Positions 52,961-64,000 of a stretch of 64,000 nucleotides of DNA are shown piece after piece. The stretch's first letter is position 1. Each line of letters starts with the position of its first letter. Both the position numbers and the translations under genes were made by a program. This DNA comes from Molanna angustata. Taxonomy: Eukaryota > Arthropoda > Insecta > Trichoptera > Molannidae. The stretch is taken from contig OY754975.1 in NCBI GenBank assembly GCA_963576475.1, forward strand, positions 23,546,455-23,610,454, in the 5' to 3' direction. The notes beneath the pieces were generated by a model. That model made no database searches, was not told the DNA's origin, and saw only the letters and a list, made by a program, of their open reading frames with translations.

Positions 52961-53134
52961 TCAGGAACAACGCACGAAGATTTCAGTCGATTTTCACGTC
53001 GGGAAAAAATAAAAAGGTTATTCTTCCCACTGAGTAGGCCAACGGAAATATAAAAAAAGCTTGTCATTTGTCATTTTATTTATCTTTTTGTACAAAATAT
53101 AAACAAGTATACCTATCGAACACTAGCGGGTTTA

Positions 53135-53325
53135 TTTTATTTTGTGTAGCTTCTCGGGCAACTAATAGGTACTAAGTCAAATATTTTTACACGCACCCAA
53201 TATCAAGTTGCAACATTCTGAAGACAGAAAACACAATTAAAAACTGTGTCCATCGGGAATCGAACCCGGAACTTTTGTCTCCACAGTCAGAGATCAAATC
53301 AACTGAGCCATGAAATTAAATTTTC
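53135..53325 (-). mobile_element. SINE-2 family, nearly complete copy
   Basis: The minus strand reads CATGGCTCAGTTGATTTGAT, B-box CGGGTTCGATTCCCGATGG, ACACAGTTTTTAATTGTGTT, and GTTGCCCGAGAAGC. Slight decay of the A-box. Confidence 0.75.
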
Positions 53326-53587
53326 TAACGTATTATCACAATTTTCTAGATATATTTTTTTCTAATGCAAATTGCGAGTTTTTTATTTGCTATTTTATTG
53401 TAAATAAACACATACTATATCAACTTTTGTAAAAAAATAAAGATTTTGTTTGGAGTATTGATAATTTTGATTATTAATAATATGTATTGATTATTTGTTT
53501 TGTGTTGGTATCTTGTTAGTTGATGATTTTTATCTGATTTTTGCAAAATTTTTTTTTTTTTTCAATAAATTGTTATCACATCTTTAG

Positions 53588-54050
53588 CTTCAAGTGTGCA
53601 TGGTGCGGAAAACGCACTTATTTATAGTACGCTCCAATACTCCACTAACGAATTACACTGGTTGAAGTGTCCAGAGCGAGCTGACTACACAATCTGTTTG
53701 ACGGTGTTTAATGCTTTGAATAACCTGTCAACACAATACATTAAAGAGCTGTGTCAGAGAAAACAGCTCTCTGGGATGCATCTTACACTTAGGTCTTCTG
53801 GATCACAGATTACCAACTCCCTAAAGAGACAACAAAGCGGGTTACTATAATCGATGCTTTGGTGTGAGTGGTTCTATAAAGTGGAAAAAATTTCCTCTAG
53901 ATATCTGTAGTGTTTATAGTAAGAGCACTTTCTCTATAAGACTGAAAATAGGTTTATTTTGTAGAGTAAAATAATACCAATATATCGGAATCATAATCAT
54001 TATATCTGAATCATTAAACGGCGCTTAAAAAAATATTATTATTATTATGG
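53588..54050 (+). pseudogene. CR1/L2-type LINE 3' end, copy 2
   Basis: The frame holds STNELHWLKCPERADYTICL, TVFNALNNLSTQYIKELC and LRSSGSQITNS, the same order as copy 1 at 12612-13125. The copy ends ATTAAACGGCGCTT followed by an ATT-repeat tail. It has frameshifts and a stop after the LRSS block. Confidence 0.8.
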
Positions 54051-54540
54051 TAGGTACTTCCTACGAAAACAAGGTATATTTCCTCATTATTTTACATAAT
54101 TTATTATTAGAAGATTCACTTGATTATTAAAATTATTTAACGGTTGTATACAATAAAGTTAAATTCATTGGTGATTCACTCAGGTGGTGTGAAATAATTC
54201 ACTTTGTTTGTGAACTTCGGAGTGAACGTTTATCTCGAAGAACAAGGGGAGTCCATAACTGGTAATGTACATATCCTACGTGGCAATATGTCAAGGGAAC
54301 TAGGTACACCAATCCTTTTGAGAGAAAGTATGTACATTATTACCTACCATACAAACTGTAGCAATACACATACATCTAGATATATGTATGAATTTTGGTA
54401 CCTACTAAGACCAACAATATCCAATGTGTAGGTACGATACTCCAATGTGTAGGTATGTTGGAAGTTGGAAACATACATGTTATAAGGCAAACAGGAGCAG
54501 ACTTAGGCTGGAAAGTTGAACTTACGACATTATGAACTTA
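54051..54540. other. No recognisable gene
   Basis: Contains a short direct repeat CCAATGTGTAGGTA at 54420 and 54442. Otherwise unremarkable. Confidence 0.4.
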
Positions 54541-54542
54541 CG

Positions 54543-54787
54543 AACTTGCATCTTTGGTCCCTCCTCCACCCACTCGCAACAGAGTCACTCGCTTTACTCA
54601 ATCACAACACCCATTCACAGTAAACCTTCAACATATACGAACCAGTCGCTTCTCGAACTCCTTTATTAATACAGCAGCCCGACTGTGGAACGATCTTCCG
54701 AATTCTGTGTTTCCACCTTCGTACAACCCGGGTCTTTTTAAAATCCGAATTAATAAACTCTTTTCTAGATTGCAAACCCCTCCCAAT
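54543..54787 (+). pseudogene. LINE ORF2 C-terminal end, longer copy
   Basis: The frame reads PPPPTRNRVTRFTQSQHPFT, then RTSRFSNSFINTAARLWNDL and SYNPGLFKIRINKLFS. This is the tail of a non-LTR RT, and its last 143 bp are repeated at 1-143. It stops at CTCCC, followed by a perfect palindrome AAATGGAGCTCCATTT (54791-54806) that belongs to the flank, not to the family. Confidence 0.75.
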
Positions 54788-54849
54788 ACATTTAAATGGA
54801 GCTCCATTTATCCGGCAATACATTTTAAATGGAGCTGTTCACAATAACA

Positions 54850-57800
54850 CGTGCGTTACAAGTGTGAAAAGCCTATTTAAAATATATTACAACTAGATCA
54901 AACGACATCTTGGTTTGAATTAGAGAAAATTGTACAATAGTGACTGAATGTGTATATTGCGCCACTGGTGGATCTGCATTCCTATGTATTATATATGTTT
55001 ATATGTATAATTAATTAGAAGTACTCCGGTAGATATTGTTGAACCAAACGAAAAAGCCTTTACATGGCGTAATGGTCCTCCTTAAAGCTAAAAGAACAGT
55101 ATAAGAACTTGTTTTTAACTGGAATTCTATGAATTAAAAAAATCCGCAAATGTCGAAAAAATGCTATCGATAAAATATTTTTTTACAAAATATCCTGAAA
55201 GCGCGCCTGCTCTTTGTATATTATTCCTTCCACGCCATTTCTTACACTTGCGGTCTCATATTCACTATTTTCTTCCCAAAAATAACCAATATCACTTCTT
55301 ATACCAATTTTATTATTATTACATCTTTCATTTACTATTTCTTGCTTTAAATGATTCTATTACAAATATGTTGAGCTTTAGAGAACTTGTTATGTACAAT
55401 ATAAACCCTTGCATCGCATATTGCCATATTATGGAGGATATGCAAAAAATATTATAACAGTTACAAAAAAATGTAAAGTTTAAAAACAATATTTTTTTCG
55501 TTAGTATTCAAAATATAAAAAGACATTTGCCAGGAATTTGATGAAGATCAAAGTATCCACAAATATGAATAATTAATTAATGAAATTAAGACGAATTCTT
55601 AAGAAGTGGGGTACTTCAATTGGATTGTTTTTCAAATGGAGTCTTTTTAGAGTTGAGACCTAAGAGACGCCTAAAAAAATCCAAAACGAAATTTGTAATC
55701 ATTCATTTGAAAAAATATGGACTTTCATTGTTTATACAGGTTGTCCAAAAAATATGATTAAATATAACTTACAACTTTTGCTCAATATGTTTGTGTTGAA
55801 GCTGACAATTCAACTTGATTCAACGTGTTGATGAGATTCTTCGCTAGATGGAAAGTGTTTTCGTATGTGGATAAAATATTAACGTCTTTCCACGTATCTT
55901 GAATATATTTTGATGAACTCCTCAGCGAATTTGAAGAGAATTGAGAATGGCGTGATTAGAACATTGAATGTATGAATTTTAATTGGAAACTTTTCAGATA
56001 CGTCGCAATTATTTAATTCATTTTGACTTTAATCTAAGTGTTTTTCGAATGAAATTAGAATATAATTTAGTATTAAACTGTTATATAACCAGCTAAGAAT
56101 GAAACTTGAAAATGATAAAAAGGTACACTATTCCAACTATCGATTTGTATAATATATTGACTAAAATACGAATTAGGTATGTATTTAAACATATTCTGTC
56201 GAATTCCAACAAGAGAATTTATGACAAAATATCAAGCCTAGATACAAGAGATTTGTATGCCTGATTCAGAATTCAGAATTTCGAGTTTTCGTTTCAATCA
56301 GTCATTATCATCTTTTGAATTTTTGCTTTATTTTTCAGACAATATTCTATCACTATAATATTGAAACTCAGGGGATTTTTTTTATAATATTGAAACATTT
56401 ACGTAAATCGGATCTCCTTCACGACTTACACCAATAAGAGAGGAGGCTGTTATTTTATTTAAATATGTCTTCGCCTTTCTAGCCTCACGAAATATTAAAT
56501 CGTCATTTTCTGAGATAAGGTTATCAGGAGAACAGGATATTTAAGGAGGTAGAAGATATCTCTCAGGAAATGTACTTCCAAGATCTCGTATTCATTGATT
56601 TTTTGCGTGGTTTTCTCCACGTACAGTAGTGATTTATCATCTCTCTTCTCGGTGCGGCGGTGGTGGGAGGTAAGTTGGTTAGTTGCGTCAGTCCTACAAG
56701 AGTCTAAAGCAGCGTCAAACCTTTCTAATCTGCATACTTAACCGTCCTGGGCTTATATCTTCCTTTTTGCCTCTGGGGCGCACTTTGTCCGATAACGATT
56801 GAGGAGTCGCCTTAGAAAACGTCGCAAGTGACACATGCCTATAAACATTCACATCATCACGTCATAAGCCAGTTATAAGAAAAGAAACAGAGAACCAAAA
56901 ACCATAATATTGACAATTATTCTTCTCCTCCTACAACCTCTATCTTATTCCTTTCTTTGTTCCTGTTATTTTTAATTGAATAATGTTATGTGTTTGTCTT
57001 TCTGTTCAAATAAAGAACTTACATAGTTCTATAATTTTTAATCCGTCTGTCTTTGCCTACGTTACGTAGTTTTTAAGATAACTTGTGAAAAAAAACTTAT
57101 GTGAATTTATTTTTTTAGAGCCCTTGAAAGTCAGTGGAAAATAGAGGTTTGCAATATTTTCTATGTAGATAGCAGTAGCGGAATAGCTTATAGAAGCCGA
57201 AAACCTTGGCTTGCCTACAAACATAATATGTAAAGAAATACATAAAAAATATATAATTTTTGGTTAATAAAACTGTTATTTCAAAAAAAAAAAATACTAA
57301 TTCAAGACCTAATATTTCTTCAATGTTTTATTGCAAACATACTACAAGATTGGAAATTGAAAATTTAAAACGATCCTTTGCTGGGCCACAAAATGTAAAT
57401 ATTATTTTGTCATGTGATTGAAAAATATTTTTCGCATTGCCGCAGAAATAATCAACCTTATGCTAAAAAAACTTTAAATATTCGATATGTATAATTTTTC
57501 TTTCAGGGTTTGCCTAGACTGAAGGTTCTAGGCACGTCTCTGGTAGATAGGTCAAGTTATATAGTGCTGAAATACATCGGTTTTGTTATACATAAGGATC
57601 ACTATTAAAATAGTATCATTACAAAATAATCATGATTATAGACCAAGTCTAAATAGGTTATTTTTGAACCACTCTTTATTGCTAAATATACAAGGAATTT
57701 AATCGATAGGTATCATGGTCCTCTACCGCCCTACTTTGGATGTTCAACCCCTCATGATACATCGCTTACACCATACATTATTTTTTTAATGAATGAAAAT

Positions 57801-57880
57801 GTTCTTGCGACATGTCCATATAATGATTTAATCTCCTCATATGTTAATTACGAATAAAGGCTTGTGGTATGGGTTAATGA
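54850..57880. other. No assignable gene; weak signals only
   Basis: About 3 kb of mostly AT-rich DNA. 56180-56400 looks like a strongly decayed family B interior (CAATCAGTCATTATCATCTTTTGAATTTTTG). At 56620-56672 a GC-rich stretch ends GGTGGGAG|GTAAGTTGG, a good donor without a supporting frame, perhaps an untranslated first exon. The 98-codon frame at 55161-55457 has no motif I know. Confidence 0.35.
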
Positions 57881-57881
57881 A

Positions 57882-57958
57882 ATTGGTCGTGGCAGGATTC
57901 GAACTCGCAATTACTAGATTACTAATCCAGAACGCTAACCGATCTGCCACTACCCATC
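57882..57958 (-). mobile_element. SINE-1 family copy
   Basis: The minus strand reads GGGTAGTGGCAGATCGGTTA, then GCGAGTTCGAATCCTGCCAC. Same unit and flanks as 9108-9192. Confidence 0.65.
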
Positions 57959-58101
57959 TATTCATCTTCTTGTTATGCAGTATAAACTTTGAGTAAATCG
58001 ATACATCAAAATTCCAACAAATATTTGTTTTTTTTGAATATTGAATATTTTTTTTTTGGCTTTGGAATATTTAAAAATATGAATAAATTTGCATCATTAC
58101 T

Positions 58102-58652
58102 ACAAAACGAATCATTTTGAAAAAAAAAGTTAGTTTGGATATTAACAAAGAAAAATATACCCTTACTTTTTAATTATGTTTTGTATATGTATATTCGTGT
58201 AGGAAAATAATAAGCGTACCCCGATTTTCGACATTTATCTTAAATTTCTAAAAAAATATGAGGTATAGAGCATTATATTTCTTTATAAATTAAAGAAGAT
58301 AAAAATATCCGAAAAAATAGGATGTAACGTTGCATTAATGCATCAGGTTAAGTTAATAAACCAAAAAAACTTTTATTTCGCAATGGCGCTGAATGGAAAA
58401 TAAATGTTTTTTAGGTTTATTTACTAAACCTGAAGCAGTAATGCAACGTGAGATCATATTTTTCTAGATATTTATGTCTTCTTTAATTTAAAAAAAAAAT
58501 ATTTTATTAAAAATATAAGATAAACGTTGAAAATCGGGGTATGCCATTATTTTTCTACAAGAATTTATACATAACATTATCAAAAAGTAAAGATATATTT
58601 TTCTTTATTAATAACCAAAGTATCTAAATTATTTTTTTCAAAACGTTTTGAT
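58102..58652. mobile_element. 551-bp fold-back element with about 250-bp arms
   Basis: The left arm (58102-58372) and right arm (58403-58652) are reverse complements over nearly their full length with scattered mismatches. Pairs include CCCCGATTTTCGAC / GTTGAAAATCGGGG, GATGTAACGTTGCATTA / TAATGCAACGTGAGATC and AAAGAAAAATATACC / AGATATATTTTTCTTT. The spacer of about 30 bp contains TTTCGCAATGGCGCTGAATG. No frame. It could be a fold-back transposon or long-TIR MITE; a transcript would form a long hairpin. Confidence 0.85.
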
Positions 58653-58654
58653 AA

Positions 58655-59225
58655 GAAATAATGATGGTATATCAAATTGAAAAATAGGTACGTTGGCAGC
58701 AGTCCCCCCCTTAAGACAGGTCCATAAATTATATTTATTCAAGTAATCAAGTAATTAAACTCCTGTTTTATTATTAGTGCAGTTTTTTTGTTTCACCACC
58801 AGAAAAAAAATAGTAAAATTGCGTTTACTGCGTTGTTTCAGCTGACGCTTCAATATAAAACGAATGTTGCCATTAGGGGTAAATTTACTACCTAAATGGG
58901 GGAAAGATACTCCATTATTCGAATTGTGGCAATACCAGATTCATTAACGAGTTAGTATAGACTAATAACGGACAGCGATAACAAAAAAAAGAAGAACCCA
59001 TAACCTTTTTTTAAGCATTAAGATAAAACCTTTTTTACGTGCGACCTTAAACCAAGTTCAAAGAAAACACAGAAACTAACTTAACAATGATTTGAATTTC
59101 TTTAAGTTCAAAAAAATACGGAAATAAATGTCTTATACAGAAGCTTGTCAAAAAAAAAGATTTATTTTACCCTTCTATGAATCTTGACGAGTTAATTGCC
59201 AAGTGGTTATTAATTCTAATGAGAT
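58655..59225. other. No recognisable gene
   Basis: AT-rich spacer without frames or repeats I can name. Confidence 0.5.
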
Positions 59226-59330
59226 TTTACTCCTCACTACCCCAAGGGGAATTTAAAATTTATAAGGTTATTTTTTTTTGCACTTTTAATTTTATTTACA
59301 CTGACAGCGTTGACTATGTAGAATTCCATT
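59226..59330 (+). mobile_element. Family A Helentron-like element, 5' end fragment (A5)
   Basis: TTTTACTCCTCACTACCCCA at 59226 onward matches the 5' end of A3 and the reversed end of A6. Similarity fades after the T run at about 59280. Confidence 0.55.
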
Positions 59331-59475
59331 AAAAAATCAAACACTTGTTTTTACCTTCTACATTTATTAAGGCCTTTTCAACTGGTGAAGTGCATGGTGT
59401 GGATTTTTCTTATAAACTATTAAATTGGATAAAATTTAGACAAGGCAAAAAAGGGGGGAGGGTGGGTGGTTGTTA

Positions 59476-59596
59476 CAGTTAAAATATTATATCTAGTCCT
59501 AATCTCTCATTCTTACCTGAACATAATTGCAGCTGTGGGGAATATTCCTCTTTGGGATATACCCACTTTTTAGGACAAGATATAATATTTTAACTG
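59476..59596. mobile_element. 121-bp Tc1/mariner-type MITE
   Basis: CAGTTAAAATATTATATCTA at the left pairs with AGATATAATATTTTAACTG at the right (27-bp arms, one mismatch). A TA dinucleotide lies on both sides (59474-59475, 59597-59598), the typical duplication of this superfamily. Non-coding. Confidence 0.85.
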
Positions 59597-59599
59597 TAG

Positions 59600-60099
59600 A
59601 ATAGGTTGAGGTGTTTTTTTAAAAGAAAAATTTCAAATCGTACACGTACACATACATATATAGTAATAGAACAATGAAATATTTTTTTACAAGAAAGAGT
59701 ACCTAACTCGACTCATATTTGAATATCATGGTGTCCTTATTTTAATTGTTATATTATGTCCTTATTTCAATTGTAACAAAAATTTAAGAAAAAAAGGGAT
59801 AGCAGTATGAAACGAGGTGTGTATTTAAATGTTTGTGTGTGGTGTGTGCGCGAGAGTGAGTATTATGTTAGAAGCGTGAAAGAGTAGCATAAATAAAAAA
59901 AGCAATTAGTTTTGAAATATTTAAGAATGAAAATAAAATTTCAAAATAAAAACAATGTCACAAAAGATTTTAAAAAATGAGAAAAAAACAACTGCCTCTA
60001 CATTATTAAAAGTATCTTTTTTCTAAAATATGTCTAGGTCATCAGTTTTATTGACAACTTTTGAATATGATTTATAGACCTGTACACTGTACAATGGGG
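59600..60099. other. No recognisable gene
   Basis: AT-rich spacer with a TGTGTGTGGTGTGTGCGCGAG patch near 59835. Confidence 0.45.
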
Positions 60100-60325
60100 C
60101 ATTACTTGCAATATAAAAGATACATTTATTTAGATTTCGGACATATCCGAAGAAAATCGCAAGAACAGGAAACACAGCACTGGACCGAGTGTTTGGTGGA
60201 GGAGGATATGCGGGCATGTAATGTCTCTGAGGTCGATGCTCAGGATAGGACGAAATGGAGGAGCGTAGTAATGATCTGACGCCACCACCACGCGAAAAAG
60301 CCAAGGAGCGGAGAGAAACTTAAGA
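60100..60325 (+). pseudogene. RTE-like LINE ORF2 C-terminal fragment
   Basis: The frame includes W-T-E-C-L-V-E-E-D-M-R, then SEVDAQDRTKWRSVV and, after a stop, HHHARKSQGAERN. The D-x-R ... D-A-Q-D-R-x-x-W-R tail is RTE-like. The beginning is lost. Confidence 0.65.
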
Positions 60326-60441
60326 TGAAGAATTAAATTTATACTAATTGATATGGTAAATTAGGATGATATCGTGGATTCCACTTACTGGCTGGCTTCT
60401 TTATCATGCCTTACTCTTTATATACATATTGTGTATATTGT

Positions 60442-60645
60442 CGACCACCGCGGCACAGTTGAAAGCCGTCTGGTTTCTGTGCGGGCATCCTGGGTTCAAT
60501 CCCCAGCAGAGGAGAAAATAATTTAAATTCATTTCTTACACAAATATTGATTCTCTGGGCTGGAAACACTGTTTACTTGGAAGAAATTACCACATGGCAA
60601 TAAACTCGCTACTTGCGTCGGGTGCAAGAAAGTGTTTGTTTATTA
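60442..60645 (+). mobile_element. SINE-3 family, fullest copy
   Basis: GACCACCGCGGCACAGTTGA resembles an A-box region, and GGGTTCAATCCCCAGC is a B-box. The body has GGCTGGAAACACTGTTTACT and ATGGCAATAAACTCGC, and the copy ends near GTGTTTGTTT. Compare 6050-6175. Confidence 0.65.
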
Positions 60646-61019
60646 CTTTCATTTAAATTTTTATTGTATTATTATAGAAGCTGTTGGTTTTCCATAATAA
60701 GTATAAATAAATTTAGTAAATATAATAAATCATAATAATAAAATAATTTTATCAACATATATAATGTTATTGTATATTTTAAAAAATTGAATTATTTGAA
60801 TAACTTTTTAAGAAAAATCAATGCGATGATGTTCACATTTCAATACAGAATCAATTCGATATTTTCCTTTGTGACGTTAATACTTATAAGTTAAAAATAA
60901 GTATTGACAAGGAGTTTATTTTTAACCATAAGGTCTTTTACCGAAGATATCAGGAACCAAGCACATGAAATCTTTGATACATGTGGAAATATATGATTTT
61001 GCAAAAGTAATACATCGTA

Positions 61020-61195
61020 CATTTTATAACTGTGATTTTTTTTTTGTTTTTGTTGTCAACTTTTATTTTTTGTTCTGCATATAATTATTGTTTTTTATTA
61101 TAATTATTAATATTTTTGTTATATTGTGTAACTGCTTTGTTTTTTGTGTATTTGTAAAAGGCTTCTGGCCGTAGATACAAATAAATAAATAAATT
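61020..61195 (+). mobile_element. LINE 3' UTR with (AAAT)n tail
   Basis: T-rich sequence ends GGCTTCTGGCCGTAGATACA plus AATAAATAAATAAATT. The GGCTTCTGGCC word can form a short stem (GGC/GCC). No coding part. Confidence 0.5.
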
Positions 61196-61199
61196 ATGA

Positions 61200-62270
61200 T
61201 ACTCAATTTCTCTAATATTGTGTTCATGTTTCATTTTTCCCATTTATAGATTTTTTCCTAAAAAAAATAATTGCTGGTATTCATATTATGTTTACAAGAA
61301 AACCACGCGATGTAGGGATTAAAAGTTTTGTAAGCCCCTGACTTTCTAAATTTTAAGATTCTTATTTTTTTCTCGAGTCTGTTGAGGTACAAAAGTTGAA
61401 TGTAGAGGTAGTAAAATAACCTTATACTAACTATAAAATTTGGCAATTTTATCATCTAGATACGAAAAAAGTTATCTATTGAGCAGAAATTGCAACACAC
61501 TTCAGACTTAAAACTACATGACATCATTTGTGAAAACGCTTCAAAAAAATCTGTGAACATCACCATCACAACAATTAAAATTGCAATGATAGCTCCATAA
61601 AAATATAACGGCGCGTTTTTTTTTGCAGGATTTGGGGACTCGCAGTAAAAGTTTGCAGATATCCCGAAGCAGAGCATTGAAGAGATGGAATGATATTGTG
61701 GAAAGGGCAGTTAAGCCAGTTGCATAAAATTTTAATTGCCGCGATAAAGTCGACAAAAGTGAGGAACACACTTAGCTCCTCGTCATAAAACCTGCAGCAG
61801 TTGCACTTAACAAATGAAAGAAAATCATCTTAACTGCTATTGGGCTAAACTATAAACTTGTATGATTTTAAGTGCCGACGTTTTAGCGGTCAACGTTTTG
61901 TAACGCCGAACAATAAAAGGAATATTTTCCACACAAGGTAAAGTGCTCGCTTCTGAGTGTTATATTTATACAGAGCCTCAAAATCAGTGCAATATTTTTG
62001 TTTCGTAATTGGATTATTTGGAGAAGTGCCAGATAGATTAAAGGTTGTTCTTGGTAGTGGCCTAATTCTTTCTAGTATATATTGTGAATAATATCGAGTG
62101 TTCTTTTTTGTTAGTCTTTTTAAAATAATCCAATAAAAATTGTTTTTGTGTGCCGCGTATGTTTTTATTCCAGATGAATTTTTCGCGTAATCATGCTTCA
62201 CATTTTTTCAAAATAATTAAACTATTGGTATCAACACGTACACAGAATGGATCCCTAAATGTTTAAAAAC
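61200..62270. other. No assignable gene
   Basis: Several overlapping minus-strand frames of 60-100 codons (61456-61771 in three phases, 61890-62201) show no motif I can identify. The frame pattern might be a decayed transposon gene. Confidence 0.35.
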
Positions 62271-62271
62271 G

Positions 62272-62345
62272 TGGGTCTGCATGGAAAACTAAAAATAGAC
62301 AACGTAGACCAGGCAGACCTCCGATGCGATGGAGAAAAAGCTGGC
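62272..62345 (+). pseudogene. RTE-like LINE C-terminal remnant
   Basis: AWKTKNRQRRPGRPPMRWRK resembles the basic G-R-P-x-x-R-W segment of RTE-type C-termini. Only about 25 codons remain. Confidence 0.45.
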
Positions 62346-62382
62346 CATCCCCTCCTGAAATAACAAACTCTAGAGCTTAAAT

Positions 62383-62940
62383 AAACGAGTGGGTTGTGAC
62401 CAACGCTAAACTCCTCACGAACAAGTCTATAAAATATTTAAATTTTGTATGAATAATATTCAGCATTTATGTATTTTTGATTTATCATGAAAAATTAATG
62501 ATTCCTCAATGCCGTTTTATGAAAGTGATGTGCCTTTTTATCAATTTGAAAAAAAAAGTTTCCTGATTTTTGGGGTCACTTCGAAATATTCGACAGTTAA
62601 AAAAATGAGAAGGACTATTCAGATATCCTTCAAAATCTAATGGAGTCTAAGCGAGTATTAGATATACAAATTTGCAAAATTTGGAAAGAAGCAAATGAGT
62701 ACTTTAAACTATAATTGATAAAGTAAATTAAACACGCCGTACAAAGCACACAGCACATAGCACGTAGCAATTAGTAAATAGCACGTAGTACACAGCACAC
62801 ACACAAATACATGGTGATGAAACATTCAGAATGCAATCTCAGCATGATACTAGTTGATAATCTGCAATTAAAAAATAGCCTTGAAAATTGCGAAATCATA
62901 ACTCCCCACTTTATCCCCTTGGGTAAGTAAGGAGTAAAAA
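62383..62940 (-). mobile_element. Family A Helentron-like element, copy A6
   Basis: Both ends are present. The reversed 3' end AAACGAGTGGGTTGTGACCAAC (62384 on) includes the hairpin GTTG/CAAC, then subterminal CTCCTCACGAACAAG. The 5' end is CTTGGGTAAGTAAGGAGTAAAAA (62919-62940). The interior has a CACAGCACATAGCACGTAGC microsatellite in place of the GTACGCC repeat of A4. 558 bp, the same size as A3. Confidence 0.75.
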
Positions 62941-63784
62941 ATACGAAAATTTAACTCGTTGTACATATTTCGCACCTACGTACAAAAAAATATGTTGATA
63001 TAAGACAAATTGAAACTCCAATGAAACTTAAACGACAAATTGAAACTTCAATCAGTTCAATGTCTTGATAAGATTATTTATGATTTTTAGTTGACATATG
63101 TTTTTCGTATTGAGAACAATCATAACAACTTTAACGTGTATTATCTAATTTCTATCAATCGTAAATAGAGTAACTTTTTATGTCTTTTATAATATATGTT
63201 GTACTGGCTTATGAGTTGTAAAATACAACATTTAATAAGTGCTGTAATTGATTTGATACTAAAATGTCGATTGAGTGTATTGTTGATTGGAGCAATAAAT
63301 AATAGTTTTACGAGCAGTTTTATATTTCAAATCCAGCAAAGTATGATAAAAAGGTTATTGGGTTGGGGAATGAGATGTGTGTTAACATCATATGTATTAT
63401 GCCATTGGCAAATATAGTTTAAAGAATAAATTAATGGCTCTTCTGGTAGAGTGCATATAGCGCACTGGATAAGCAAAGCTGGTTCACCCGAATTAAAACT
63501 CCGCCTTGATCGATTTCAGGCAGTCGACAAAGTACGTAAAATAAACTCTCTTTTAATGAATTCCTTTGAGAAAGAGCAATCGAATTTGAGATCTGTGGTG
63601 GTAAGTTGTCGTTTTAAGAAAAAAGATACTGATCTTATTTTATTTCAAGTCTGTCTTCAAATGAAAAATATTTATTATTATTTTTTTCAACCTTGTCAAC
63701 GGACAATTTTTCGTGAAATTTAATCTACGTATTTATAGTAAGATTTGCTCTAGAATTAGGTATGTATATACAACAATAAATATT
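62941..63784. other. No assignable gene
   Basis: The frame at 63451-63723 (plus) begins AHWISKAGSPELKLRLDRFQ and looks protein-like in its first 55 residues, with mixed charge and no AT bias, but I cannot name it. It may be a transposon remnant. Confidence 0.3.
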
Positions 63785-63862
63785 TTAGTGCTCGATGGAA
63801 GTGTGTGTGTTAGATTAGTAATCCAGTGAACCCGAATTCGAATCCAGCTTCGAAAGATTTTA
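63785..63862 (+). mobile_element. SINE-1-like fragment
   Basis: TTAGATTAGTAATCCAGTGA and a B-box-like GAATTCGAATCCAGCTTCGA resemble SINE-1. The A-box is poorly conserved. Confidence 0.45.
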
Positions 63863-64000
63863 TCCACCATCAGCTCAAGCCTTATCATACGTAGAAAAAT
63901 TTGAATTTGTGTACCCAATTAATTCAAGGAGTTATTCATTCTTTATAAACAAAATTGTTAAATCTTTGAAATATAAGAATATTTCAAAGAAAACCATTGT

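Noticed and set aside
55161..55457. 98-codon frame as a gene
   Set aside because: Composition follows the AT-rich background, with no domain, splice site or conservation evidence.

Overview
The window reads as intergenic and intronic DNA from an AT-rich eukaryotic genome, most likely an insect; the order cannot be fixed from sequence alone. Supporting points are a eukaryotic initiator tRNA-Met with its Pol III terminator, a BEL/Pao and a Ty3/Gypsy LTR retrotransposon with target-site duplications, a tRNA-Tyr-type primer-binding site, many 5'-truncated LINE ends (RTE, CR1/L2, Jockey/I types), tRNA-headed SINEs and Tc1/mariner-like DNA elements. No complete host protein gene is visible; only candidate first or internal exons are.

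Layout. 0-20 kb: truncated LINEs, SINEs, MITEs, an internally deleted IS630/Tc1/mariner transposon (12.1-12.6 kb), a degraded MADF reading frame (8.2 kb), an LTR-like block (9.5-9.8 kb), a collapsed tRNA-Tyr-primed LTR fragment (11.2 kb) and a 184-bp palindrome (11.3-11.5 kb). 20-28 kb: two repeat families (A and B here) with subterminal inverted repeats and a short hairpin at the 3' end, an architecture like Helentron-associated (DINE-1/HINE-type) rolling-circle elements; one family A copy carries a minisatellite of 313-bp units (to 27.7 kb). 28-29.1 kb: a promoter-like block with a heat-shock element and TATA box, then a second TATA box and a 25-codon ATG exon ending in a splice donor.

30.3-36.4 kb: a BEL/Pao element on the minus strand (LTRs, AGTAT duplication, 1526-codon gag-pol cut inside integrase). 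It lies just beyond the 3' end of a family B copy and 78 bp from a convincing 82-bp minus-strand host exon (36.47-36.55 kb); a minus-strand promoter and donor site near 38.5-38.8 kb may be the start of the same gene. 40.9-49.0 kb: a young Gypsy element with two 1324-bp LTRs (two differences noticed) and an ATAT duplication, in which a gag start is joined directly to the end of RNase H plus an apparently complete integrase; protease and reverse transcriptase are absent. 49-64 kb: nested repeats, tRNA-iMet, LINE 3' ends, a 551-bp long-arm palindrome (58.1-58.65 kb), a TA-flanked 121-bp MITE (59.5 kb) and more family A copies.

The elements do not form a pathway. The story is layered insertion: repeats nested in repeats, with host regulatory and exon fragments at about 28-29 and 36-39 kb. 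Similarities come from reading the sequence; no database search or folding program was run.
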